Source: Thiobacter sp. AK1
GTDB lineage: Bacteria; Pseudomonadota; Gammaproteobacteria; Burkholderiales; Thiobacteraceae
NCBI RefSeq assembly: GCF_039822265.1
Contig: NZ_JBAJEX010000004.1
Location: forward strand, 124,001 to 188,000
Length of the DNA stretch: 64,000 nucleotides
Direction of reading: 5' to 3'
The position numbers were made by a program, and so were the translations under genes. Of this stretch, positions 57,028-64,000 are shown piece by piece (positions within the stretch are counted from its first letter, which is position 1; every line of letters begins with the position of its first letter). The notes under the pieces are model-generated. The model was given only the letters and a program-made list of their open reading frames with translations. It was not told the origin of the DNA and did not search any database.

Positions 57028-57677
57028 TCACCTTCAGTCAGGTCACCAAGCGCTACCCGGGCGGCCACGAGGCCCTTTGCGAGGCCAGCTTCACCATCGC
57101 CACTGGCGAGATGGTGGCCGTCACCGGTCCTTCCGGTGCGGGTAAATCCACTCTGCTCAAGCTCATCGCTGGCATCGAGCGCCCCACCTCGGGCAGTGTG
57201 CTAGTGGATGGCCAGAACATCGGCCGCCTGTCACGCAAGGCCATGCCCTACTGGCGCCGCACCCTTGGCCTCGTGTTCCAAGACGCCAAACTCCTCTACG
57301 ACCGTAACTGTTTCGAGAATGTGATGCTGCCGCTGCGCATATCGGGCATGCCCGTGAAGGAAGCAGCCCGCCGGGCGCGCGCGGCGCTGGACAAGGTGGG
57401 ACTTAAGGACCGGGAACGGGCCATGCCCATCACCCTTTCGGGCGGCGAACAGCAGCGCTTGGCCATCGCCCGCGCGATTGTCAACCGGCCCAGCATCCTG
57501 CTCGCGGACGAACCCACCGGCAACCTAGATGCGGATTACGCCGAGCTGCTGCTGGACATGCTGGCCGCGTTCAGCCGCGCAGGCGTCACCCTGGTGATCG
57601 CCACCCATGAGCCGCGTCTGATCGAACGCCTCAAGCCCCGGGTGCTAGCCCTGCGGGGCGGACGGGTGCTGACATGA
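57024..57677 (+). CDS. ftsE: cell division ABC-type ATPase FtsE
   Basis: 217 residues starting at GTG: ITFSQVTKRYPGGHEAL, Walker A GPSGAGKSTLLKLIAG, Q-loop LVFQDAKLLYDR, signature LSGGEQQRLAIARA and Walker B ILLADEPTGNLD. With FtsX it activates periplasmic murein hydrolases at the septum. It overlaps both ftsY and ftsX by four bases. Confidence 0.97.
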   Translation: MITFSQVTKRYPGGHEALCEASFTIATGEMVAVTGPSGAGKSTLLKLIAGIERPTSGSVLVDGQNIGRLSRKAMPYWRRTLGLVFQDAKLLYDRNCFENVMLPLRISGMPVKEAARRARAALDKVGLKDRERAMPITLSGGEQQRLAIARAIVNRPSILLADEPTGNLDADYAELLLDMLAAFSRAGVTLVIATHEPRLIERLKPRVLALRGGRVLT

Positions 57678-58567
57678 GGAACTGGCTCGCCCAGCAGCGA
57701 GCAGCCTTGACTCACACCCTGGTGCGTCTTGGCGCCGCCCCCTTTGCCACGGTTCTCACCGTGTTGGTAATCGGTGTGGCCCTTGCCCTGCCCGTCAGCC
57801 TCTACCTAGCCGTGGCCAACGTGGCTCGCCTCGCGACCCATGTCTCCCACACCCCGGAGATCACCCTCTTTCTCGAGGATGGCAGTGACCAAACCCAGAC
57901 ACTCGCGCGTTCCCTGCGTGCCCGCAAAGACCTGGCCCGCGTTCGGTTCGTGAGCCGGGAAGAGGCGCTCAAAGGCCTCGCCGGCCGGGCCGGCATGGCG
58001 GATGTGATCGCCACCCTGGGTCGCAACCCCCTGCCGGATGCCTTCGTCCTCACCCCGAAAGCGACCGAGCCCACGGCGCTCGAGGCCCTGCGCCAGGCGC
58101 TTTCCCGGCTGCCTGGCGTGGCGCGCGCCACCCTCGACTCCGCCTGGGCGCAGCGGCTTGCCGCGTGGCTCGCCCTGGGTCGCGACTTCGTGCTGATCTT
58201 GGCGGGGCTGTTCGGCACCGCCCTGGTGGCAGTCAGTTTCAACACCATCCGCCTGCAAGTGCTGGCACAACGGGAGGAAATCGAGGTGAGCCGCCTGCTG
58301 GGCGCCACCGACGCCTTCGTGCGTCGCCCCTTCCTCTATCTGGGCACGCTGCAGGGTCTAATGGGCGCCCTGCTCGCCTGGCTTTTGCTGGCGGCGGCCC
58401 TATTCTTCCTCGGGGAGCGGGTCGATGCCCTGGCCGCGGCCTATGGCGCCACGTTTCGCCTGGAAGGCCTGGGCTGGCATGAGACGGGGCTGCTGCTCGC
58501 CCTCTCCGGCGCCCTGGGCTGGCTCGGGGCGTGGCTTGCCGCCACCCAGCATCTGCGCCGCCTCTGA
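57674..58567 (+). CDS. ftsX: cell division protein FtsX
   Basis: 297 residues with four transmembrane helices and the periplasmic loop after the first (THVSHTPEITLFLED to GVARATLDSAW). The MacB/FtsX-type core includes FNTIRLQVLAQREEIEVSRLLGATDAFVRRPFLY. It is the membrane partner of FtsE and regulates cell-wall hydrolases. It ends 89 bases before the rpoH start, with the CIRCE element between them. Confidence 0.96.
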   Translation: MRNWLAQQRAALTHTLVRLGAAPFATVLTVLVIGVALALPVSLYLAVANVARLATHVSHTPEITLFLEDGSDQTQTLARSLRARKDLARVRFVSREEALKGLAGRAGMADVIATLGRNPLPDAFVLTPKATEPTALEALRQALSRLPGVARATLDSAWAQRLAAWLALGRDFVLILAGLFGTALVAVSFNTIRLQVLAQREEIEVSRLLGATDAFVRRPFLYLGTLQGLMGALLAWLLLAAALFFLGERVDALAAAYGATFRLEGLGWHETGLLLALSGALGWLGAWLAATQHLRRL

Positions 58568-58584
58568 CGGTTATTTCAGCATGC

Positions 58585-58612
58585 GGAACTTTCGCCCCTG
58601 CTAGCACTCTCA
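58585..58612 (+). promoter_or_regulatory. candidate sigma-E-type promoter of rpoH
   Basis: GGAACTT (58585-58591) and TCTCA (58608-58612) are separated by 16 bases, matching the GGAACTT-N16-TCnnA pattern of extracytoplasmic sigma-E promoters. Transcription would start near 58619 and leave about 38 bases of leader. The -10 region overlaps the left arm of the CIRCE element. Confidence 0.5.
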
Positions 58613-58627
58613 GGCCAGGAGTGCTAA
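58601..58627. promoter_or_regulatory. CIRCE element (HrcA operator) upstream of rpoH
   Basis: CTAGCACTC, nine bases, then GAGTGCTAA. The consensus is TTAGCACTC-N9-GAGTGCTAA, so 17 of 18 arm positions agree. It lies 29 bases before the rpoH start codon at 58657. In other bacteria HrcA binds this palindrome and represses heat-shock genes until denatured proteins titrate GroEL. Confidence 0.92.
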
Positions 58628-58656
58628 CATCAACGTAGCGAATGGGAGGGACCCAC

Positions 58657-59523
58657 ATGACCGCAATCACCTTGCCGAATCCGACCGTAGGCAGCCTGGA
58701 AAGCTACATCCAGGCGGTGAAGGCCTTTCCCGTGCTAAGTGCCGAGGAGGAATACGACCTGGCCCGGCGCTTGCGGGACCACAACGATCTGGACGCAGCC
58801 CGCGCCCTGGTGCTATCCCATCTGCGGGTGGTGGTGAACATCGCTCGGGGCTATGCCGGCTATGGGCTACCGCAGGCCGACTTGATCCAAGAGGGCAACG
58901 TGGGCCTGATGAAGGCAGTGCGCCGGTTCGATCCGGACCGCGGCGTGCGCCTGGTGTCCTTCGCCATCCACTGGATCAAGGCGGAAATCCACGAGTTCAT
59001 CCTGCGCAACTGGCGCATGGTGAAGATTGCCACCACCAAGGCCCAACGCAAGCTGTTCTTCAACCTGCGTAGCATGAAGCAGAGCCTGGGCACGCTGGGG
59101 CCGCGGGAGGTGGAAGCCATCGCCAAGGATCTGGGGGTGAAGCCGGAAGAAGTGGTGGAAATGGAAACCCGCCTGGACGGCGGCGATGTGGCCCTGGAGC
59201 CCGTGGGCGACGACGAGGAACAGGGCTTTGCACCCATTGCCTACCTCACAGACGCAGAGGCCGAGCCAGCCCGCCAGCTGGAGTACAAAGAAGGCGAGCT
59301 GCTTCGTGAGCAGGGGCTCACTCAGGCGCTGGCCAGCCTGGATGAGCGTAGCCGCCGCATCATCGAGACGCGCTGGCTAAGGGAAGACGACACCCTGACG
59401 TTGCATGAGTTGGCGGCGGAATACGGCGTGTCCGCAGAGCGCATTCGCCAGATCGAGGCCAAGGCCTTGCAGAAGATGAAAGCGGCCATCGTCGCCCAGG
59501 GCTGCGAAAGCGCCACCTGCTGA
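58657..59523 (+). CDS. rpoH: RNA polymerase sigma-32 factor (heat-shock sigma)
   Basis: 288 residues from the ATG at 58657, chosen for GGGAGGG seven bases upstream. Sigma-70-family regions are clear: 1.2 ([27 protein letters not shown]), 2.1-2.4 ([43 protein letters not shown]), the RpoH box [16 protein letters not shown] and a C-terminal region 4 ([27 protein letters not shown]). It directs heat-shock transcription. Its upstream region carries CIRCE and a sigma-E-like promoter (see findings). It is followed by a strong terminator. Confidence 0.97.
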   Translation: MTAITLPNPTVGSLESYIQAVKAFPVLSAEEEYDLARRLRDHNDLDAARALVLSHLRVVVNIARGYAGYGLPQADLIQEGNVGLMKAVRRFDPDRGVRLVSFAIHWIKAEIHEFILRNWRMVKIATTKAQRKLFFNLRSMKQSLGTLGPREVEAIAKDLGVKPEEVVEMETRLDGGDVALEPVGDDEEQGFAPIAYLTDAEAEPARQLEYKEGELLREQGLTQALASLDERSRRIIETRWLREDDTLTLHELAAEYGVSAERIRQIEAKALQKMKAAIVAQGCESATC

Positions 59524-59541
59524 AGACCGGATGCCCAAACG

Positions 59542-59579
59542 AAAAGCGCTGGCGGCTTACACCGCCAGCGCTTTTTTTT
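59542..59579 (+). terminator. intrinsic terminator of rpoH
   Basis: A 13-bp stem AAAGCGCTGGCGG/CCGCCAGCGCTTT with a six-base loop is followed by a run of T, 20 bases after the stop codon. An A-tract on the other side may also stop the minus-strand cco transcript. Confidence 0.9.
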
Positions 59580-59594
59580 GGCCCGGGTACGACT

Positions 59595-59702
59595 TTAGAG
59601 ATTGGCCAAGATCACGGACAAGAAAGACATCCAGCCCAGCAGCACCAGCGCGGCCACCAGGGTCATGGGCAGGTTTTCCTTGGAGAACAGGGTCTTGATC
59701 AT
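59595..59702 (-). CDS. tiny single-pass membrane protein downstream of ccoS (35 aa)
   Basis: ATG at 59702 with GGAG six bases upstream; MIKTLFSKENLPM, then one hydrophobic helix (TLVAALVLLGWMSFLSVILANL) running to the stop. It lies 44 bases after ccoS in the same direction and ends just before the shared terminator, so it is the likely last gene of the cbb3 assembly operon. No family is recognised, but small one-helix subunits (such as CcoM or CcoQ) are known in cbb3 oxidases, which makes a link worth testing. Confidence 0.6.
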   Translation of the reverse strand: MIKTLFSKENLPMTLVAALVLLGWMSFLSVILANL

Positions 59703-59746
59703 GATCGCTCCGCAAGTGTTTGAAAATATTGGCTCATTATAAGCCC

Positions 59747-59935
59747 TTAGTCCTTATCCTTCAATTGTGCGTCACGCCCAGGCAAGAGAGGGTCGTCCTC
59801 ATCCATCAGGATGCGCTGGGCCGGGCCTTCCAGATCGTCGAACTGGCCGCTTTTCACCGCCCACCAGATACCAATGGCCAGTGCGATGAACACCAGGGTG
59901 GACAGGCCGATGAGGAAGAACAGGATGGAAGCCAC
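59747..59935 (-). CDS. ccoS: cbb3-type cytochrome oxidase assembly protein CcoS
   Basis: A GTG at 59935 gives 62 residues: one transmembrane helix (ILFFLIGLSTLVFIALAIGIWWAV), then KSGQFDDLEGPAQRILMDED, the conserved CcoS motif. CcoS is needed for haem and copper insertion into cbb3 oxidase. It follows ccoI by two bases, so the stop and start are practically joined. Confidence 0.95.
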   Translation of the reverse strand: MASILFFLIGLSTLVFIALAIGIWWAVKSGQFDDLEGPAQRILMDEDDPLLPGRDAQLKDKD

Positions 59936-59937
59936 GC

Positions 59938-62337
59938 TCACTTCAGCCGCAAGGCGTTGAGGACCACGATCAGAGAGCTCGCCGACATGCCGATGGCCGC
60001 CACCCAAGGTGGGATGTAACCGAGCACGGCGAAAGGCAGGGCCACCAAATTGTAGCCCACCGCCCAGGCAAAATTGGATTTCATCACGGCCATGGCGCGG
60101 CGGCCGGTGTTGAGCGCCTGGGCTACGTCCAGTAGGTTTTCCGACAGCAGGACGATGTCGCTGCTCGAGCGTGCCACCTGGGTGCCCCCGCCCATGGCGA
60201 TGGACACCTGCGCGGCAGCCAGTACCGGCGCATCGTTCACACCGTCCCCCACCATGGCCACCACCTTGCCCGCCTGCTGCAAGGTCTGCAGGGCGGCGAG
60301 CTTGTCCTCCGGCCGTGCCTGGGCGCGCCAGTCCGTCACACCCAAGCTCTGGGCGACATGGCGCACGGCCGGCTCGGCATCCCCACTCAGGATGCTCACC
60401 CCTACGCCCATGGCCTCGAGGCGGCGCACCAGCGCCGGCGCCTCGGGGCGCAACCGGTCACCCAGCAAGAAAGCGGCCAAGGCACGGCCCTCGTGCGCCA
60501 GCCACACCACCGACGCGCCTGGCGGAACATCCGCCGGCAACGGTGGCACCTGGGCCAGAACCCGCGCATTGCCGAGCTGGTAGCGCACCCCGGCGATGGT
60601 CCCCGCCACGCCCAGCCCCGGTGTGTTCTGGGCTTCGGCGACAGGCAGCAAGGCCTCGGCAGGGACCGCGGCCAGAAAGCTCGCCGCCAGGGGGTGTTCC
60701 GAGGCCTGTTCCAGACTCGCGGCCAGCACCTTGGCCCGTTCCGCGTCCAGCTCGGCAAAGGGAATCACCCCGATCAGCCAAGGACAGCCATGGGTAAGGG
60801 TGCCGGTCTTGTCCAGCACCACGTGATCGACCCGCGCCAGAGTCTCCAGGGCGTGGCCACGGGTGAGCAGGATGCCCCGCTTAAGCAAACTGGAGCCGGC
60901 AGCGGCAATGGCCGCGGGGGCGGCAATGGACAGGGCGCAGGGACAGGTCACCACCAGCACCGCCAACACGATCGCGAACACCCGCTCCGGTGCAACCAGC
61001 GCCCAGCCGATGCCGGTGGCCAGCGCCAGTAACAACAAGGCCATGGTGAAGTAGGCCGCCACCTGGTCGGCAAGCTGAGCGAGCCGGGGCTTTTGCGCCT
61101 GGGCGCGATCCAGCAGGCGCACGATGCCAGCCAGCACGGTGTTCTCCCCCACCCCGGTTACGCGCACCAAGAGCGGCCCCTCCAGGTTAACGCTGGCGGC
61201 GATCACATCATCACCGGGGCGCTTGAGCACAGGACGGCTCTCCCCGGTAAGCAGGGCCTCGTCGGCGCTACTCTCCCCTTCCACCACCACCCCGTCGGCG
61301 GCAATGGCCTCACCCGGCTTGGCGAGGATGAGATCGCCGGGTGAAAGCTCTAGCACCGGCACGACTTCCTGGCGACCCTCGCGCACCCGCGTGGCCATGG
61401 CCGGCGCCAGCTTGAGCAGGTTCTCCGCCGCTTCGACAGATTTTTCCCGCGCCCCTTGCTCGAGGAAACGGGAAGCAAGCAGGATGAAGACGAACATGGT
61501 GATGGTGTCGAAGTACACCACGCCGTCGCCGTGCCAGGTGACCCAAGCGCTGCCCAGAAAGCCGCTAAGCACCGCCAGACTGACGGGTACGTCCATGTTC
61601 AGATGGCGGCTCAAAAGACCGTTCCACGCCGCGCGATAGAAGGGGACGGCGGAATAGAGCACGACGGGGATGCTAAGGATGAGGCTCGCCCAGCGCATGA
61701 GCTGAGCGGTGCCGTGATCCATGTCGTAGTAGTAAGCCCCGGCGTAGAGAGCGATGGCGAACATCATCACCTGCGCCGAAGCAAGCCCCGCCACGAACAA
61801 CCGGCGCAAGTCTTGGCTGCGCCGCTGACGGCGCAGGGTTTCGGCGGCGTGGGCGTTGTAGGGATGCGCCTCGTAGCCCAGTAGACGGATCTCGGCGAGG
61901 ATCTTGGAAAGGCTGATTTGGCGCTCGTCCCAGGCGATGCGGGCGCGGTGGGTAGCGTAATTGACGCTCACCGCTTTCACCCCGGGCAGCTGCATGAGGT
62001 GGCGCTCATTGAGCCAGATGCAAGCGGCGCAGGTGATGCCCTCCAGGATGAGCACCGCCTCGCGGGTGTGCTCATCGGCGTCGATGACGAAGCTCTTTTG
62101 GATGGCCGGATGGTCATAGACCGCAAGCCGGCTCAGGGCCTCCGGCACCAGCTCCTGGGGTGTGGTGGCAGGCGCGGTGCGATGGCGATAGTAGTCTTCC
62201 AGATGGTTGGCAACGATTGCTTCGGCGACCGCCTGGCAGCCGCGGCAGCACATGGCCCGCGGCTCGCCGTCGATGGTCACGGACAGCGCCACATCATCCG
62301 GAATCGGCTGGCCGCAGTGGAAACAGTCGCCGCTCAT
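59938..62337 (-). CDS. ccoI: P1B-type copper-translocating ATPase CcoI/FixI
   Basis: 799 residues from the ATG at 62337, overlapping the ccoH stop (ATGA). The N-terminus carries the CcoI-specific cysteine domain (CFHCGQPI, CCRGCQAV) and an HMA domain with GITCAACIW. The ion site is TCPCALS in the sixth helix; the phosphorylation motif DKTGTLTHG, hinge MVGDGVNDAP and actuator LLTGESRP follow family order. There are about eight transmembrane helices. It exports copper for assembly of the cbb3 oxidase CuB site rather than for resistance. Confidence 0.96.
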   Translation of the reverse strand: MSGDCFHCGQPIPDDVALSVTIDGEPRAMCCRGCQAVAEAIVANHLEDYYRHRTAPATTPQELVPEALSRLAVYDHPAIQKSFVIDADEHTREAVLILEGITCAACIWLNERHLMQLPGVKAVSVNYATHRARIAWDERQISLSKILAEIRLLGYEAHPYNAHAAETLRRQRRSQDLRRLFVAGLASAQVMMFAIALYAGAYYYDMDHGTAQLMRWASLILSIPVVLYSAVPFYRAAWNGLLSRHLNMDVPVSLAVLSGFLGSAWVTWHGDGVVYFDTITMFVFILLASRFLEQGAREKSVEAAENLLKLAPAMATRVREGRQEVVPVLELSPGDLILAKPGEAIAADGVVVEGESSADEALLTGESRPVLKRPGDDVIAASVNLEGPLLVRVTGVGENTVLAGIVRLLDRAQAQKPRLAQLADQVAAYFTMALLLLALATGIGWALVAPERVFAIVLAVLVVTCPCALSIAAPAAIAAAGSSLLKRGILLTRGHALETLARVDHVVLDKTGTLTHGCPWLIGVIPFAELDAERAKVLAASLEQASEHPLAASFLAAVPAEALLPVAEAQNTPGLGVAGTIAGVRYQLGNARVLAQVPPLPADVPPGASVVWLAHEGRALAAFLLGDRLRPEAPALVRRLEAMGVGVSILSGDAEPAVRHVAQSLGVTDWRAQARPEDKLAALQTLQQAGKVVAMVGDGVNDAPVLAAAQVSIAMGGGTQVARSSSDIVLLSENLLDVAQALNTGRRAMAVMKSNFAWAVGYNLVALPFAVLGYIPPWVAAIGMSASSLIVVLNALRLK

Positions 62338-63134
62338 TGCACCCGCTGTACGCTGAGCTGTTCCTCCGCCTGGAAGCTGTCGCCACGCCGGCTCACGTGA
62401 ATCACGGCGATCCAGCGTCCGGGCTCCGGCAGCCGGACCCACGCCTGGAACAGGCCGGGCTCGGTGGGCGCTAGATCCAAACTGAGATCGCTCTTTGCCT
62501 GGGCGGGACGGAGCAGTTCCAAGGTCACGCGCGCATCCGCCAAGGGCGTGTCGTCGCGATCATGGGCGCGCACGGTCACTTGTGCGGCCCCGTCGCGGGC
62601 CAGGGTATCCAGTCCCTTCCAGGTCACGCGCCAGCCCAGCCGCATCTGGCGATGCCGTGCCGAGAGTTCGGAGCCGATCTCCTTCGCCGCTTCCAGCCCA
62701 TGGGGCACGACACCGGGAAAGGCAGTGTGCACTCGGCCATCTTCGGCACCAGGCAGCACCCAGCGGGCGAGCCACGGGGGAACGCCCTGGCTGGAGACAT
62801 AGAGGAAAGCCGCATTAAGCGCCAGCACGAACAGGAAGAAGCCGATGAAGACCTTGGGGGCCCAGTGCATAGGGGTCCGCGCACTGATCTTTTGGCTGGC
62901 TTCGCGACTCGCGGCCAGGGTGAGCAAGGTGGCAGTGGACAGATAGACGGCGGTATGCATCGCCAATACGTCCAGGCCCGCCCAGTTGCCGGTGCTGTAG
63001 ATGGCATAGCCCACCAGGGGCAGCACGCCACTGATCACGCCGCGCCAATAATTGGGCAGACCCAGCACGCGCAAAATCTGGTAGAGCAGCACCACCAAAA
63101 CCACGCCGCCAAACAATGTGAACAGCAGGCTCAT
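62334..63134 (-). CDS. ccoH: FixH/CcoH-type cbb3 assembly protein with extra N-terminal membrane domain
   Basis: 266 residues, against about 150-170 for usual FixH. The first about 80 residues form three predicted membrane segments (LLFTLFGGVVLVVLLYQIL, YWRGVISGVLPLVGYAIYS, LAMHTAVYLSTATLLTLAA). From about 85 the FixH part begins with PMHWAPKVFIGFFLFVLALNAAFLYVS and continues through WRVTW, RDDTPLADARVTLELLRPA and GLFQAWVRLPEPGRWIAVI. Its stop overlaps the ccoI start and its start overlaps the ccoG stop. FixH is thought to hold the assembly complex. The extension looks like a fusion or lineage-specific form. Confidence 0.85.
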   Translation of the reverse strand: MSLLFTLFGGVVLVVLLYQILRVLGLPNYWRGVISGVLPLVGYAIYSTGNWAGLDVLAMHTAVYLSTATLLTLAASREASQKISARTPMHWAPKVFIGFFLFVLALNAAFLYVSSQGVPPWLARWVLPGAEDGRVHTAFPGVVPHGLEAAKEIGSELSARHRQMRLGWRVTWKGLDTLARDGAAQVTVRAHDRDDTPLADARVTLELLRPAQAKSDLSLDLAPTEPGLFQAWVRLPEPGRWIAVIHVSRRGDSFQAEEQLSVQRVQ

Positions 63135-64000
63135 GAGTGCGGTCCGTAGAAACGCGCCGGACTCACGTGTACCTCGGCGGGCCGGCTTCTGGGGGTAATC
63201 GTGAACTCGAAGGACTCCACGCGCATGGCCGCCTCCGGTGGCAGCTTCACGCTCACCTGCACCAGGATGCTCTGATCGGGTTTGACGGTCACCTCTTGGA
63301 AGTTACCGAAGTCGGCGGCCTGCGCCGGAATGCCGCGCACTCCCAGCGCATAAGTCTCCGCATGGTCGCTGCGGTTGGCCAGCCGGATCTGGTAGCGGTT
63401 GCGGATCTGGCCATCGGACAGCACCACATAGAGGGGTTGGCGCACTTGGGTCACTGCCTGTTCCAAATCGCTGCGGTTGGCGATGCTGTGGACGAGTAGC
63501 GCCGACATGACCACCACCGCCAGGCCATAGCCGATCACCTTCAGCCGCTTCCAATGGAGGTGCGGCTTACCTGGCGCGGGCGACTTGATGTTGACTTCGC
63601 AATCATAGCGGATCAGACCGCGTGGGAAGCCGATGGAATCCATCACGCCATCGCAGGCGTCAATGCACAGACCACAGGAAATGCACGGGTACTGTAAACC
63701 ATTGCGAATATCAATGCCCACCGGACAGACCTGCACGCACAGGGTGCAGTCGATGCAGTCGCCGTAGCCCTTGGCCCGGCGTTCCTCGCGGGTCTTGGCG
63801 CCGGGCCGCAGCGGTGCCCGGCCCATACGGCCATCTCCCCGTTTCTCGTCATAGGTGACCACCAGGGTTTCTGGATCGTACATCACGCTCTGGAAGCGGG
63901 CGTAGGGACAGACATACATGCAAATTTGCTCGCGCCCCAGTCCCGCCGCCACATAGGTGGTGAGGGTGAGGATCAGCACCGTGGCATAGGCCGCCGGATG
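63131..64000 (-). CDS. ccoG: cbb3 oxidase accessory ferredoxin CcoG/FixG, N-terminal part beyond the window
   Basis: The 3' two thirds of the gene (about 289 codons; full proteins have about 470). It keeps the membrane segment before GREQICMYVCPYARFQ, the two ferredoxin cluster motifs CIDCTLCVQVCPVGI and CISCGLCIDACDGVM, a transmembrane helix (VIGYGLAVVVMSALLVHSI) and the C-terminal immunoglobulin-like FixG domain (YRIRLANRSDHAETY region to the end). CcoG reduces Cu(II) before delivery to the oxidase. The start lies beyond base 64000. It precedes ccoH with a four-base overlap. Confidence 0.95.
   Translation of the reverse strand, partial: HPAAYATVLILTLTTYVAAGLGREQICMYVCPYARFQSVMYDPETLVVTYDEKRGDGRMGRAPLRPGAKTREERRAKGYGDCIDCTLCVQVCPVGIDIRNGLQYPCISCGLCIDACDGVMDSIGFPRGLIRYDCEVNIKSPAPGKPHLHWKRLKVIGYGLAVVVMSALLVHSIANRSDLEQAVTQVRQPLYVVLSDGQIRNRYQIRLANRSDHAETYALGVRGIPAQAADFGNFQEVTVKPDQSILVQVSVKLPPEAAMRVESFEFTITPRSRPAEVHVSPARFYGPHS

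Overview
The window is about 64 kb of dense, high-GC chromosome. It is almost entirely housekeeping and respiratory genes in an order typical of Betaproteobacteria: lolB-ispE-tRNA-Gln-prs-rplY-pth-ychF, ftsY-ftsE-ftsX-rpoH, lnt-corC-ybeY-phoH-miaB, plsC-gmhB-glyS-glyQ, hslV-hslU and ccoG-ccoH-ccoI-ccoS. An aerobic or microaerobic betaproteobacterium, perhaps near the Hydrogenophilales/Nitrosomonadales lineages, fits best. The lineage is inferred from gene order and family resemblance, and no rRNA is present to confirm it.

Layout. 1-500: the 5' part of a c-type cytochrome gene and tRNA-Arg(CCG). 500-3300: a poorly coding accessory patch with a small lipoprotein-like gene, a two-repeat CRISPR relic and an orphan CARF-domain gene of the Cas_NE0113 family. 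3.3-17.9 kb: pirin, hslUV with a STAS-domain protein, rpmE, an ISNCY-type transposase relic, a glycine-zipper protein, tyrS, an M23 peptidase, anmK, gltA, erpA, a bactofilin, a DUF6776 protein, argC and rpsI-rplM. 18-25 kb: a candidate small RNA, then small envelope and membrane proteins, an OsmC protein, a Tat-exported transglutaminase-like protein, a MerB-like protein and a GlcG/HbpS-type protein. 25-44 kb: lipid, LPS, tRNA and translation genes on the minus strand, interrupted by a second CRISPR-like repeat pair at 31.0 kb. 44.5-49.3 kb: a Gld-type ABC exporter operon with mutM. 49.7-52.2 kb: a dynamin-like GTPase and a 2[4Fe-4S] ferredoxin. 52.2-56 kb: coaD, rsmD and a pair of M16 peptidases. 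56-59.5 kb: ftsYEX-rpoH. 59.6-64 kb: cbb3 oxidase assembly genes with a tiny membrane protein downstream.

Most minus-strand genes are tightly packed with ATGA-type overlaps, so long polycistronic transcripts are likely. Regulatory signals that can be read directly include near-consensus sigma-70 promoters for rplM, erpA, tRNA-Met and ftsY, and several intrinsic terminators. Two of those terminators sit within about 26 bases of the start codons of gltA and prs, which suggests read-through or attenuation.

The most notable points are these. (1) An orphan cyclic-oligoadenylate-sensor-type gene lies beside a degenerate CRISPR repeat pair, and a second unrelated repeat pair of the same 70-base period lies 29 kb away, with no cas1, cas2 or effector gene visible. 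(2) The rpoH upstream region carries a CIRCE operator interlocked with a sigma-E-like promoter. (3) A candidate minus-strand small RNA near 18.3 kb has a pyrimidine-rich anti-Shine-Dalgarno segment. (4) The MerB-like protein lacks the expected catalytic cysteines. (5) The CcoH/FixH protein carries an extra N-terminal membrane domain.
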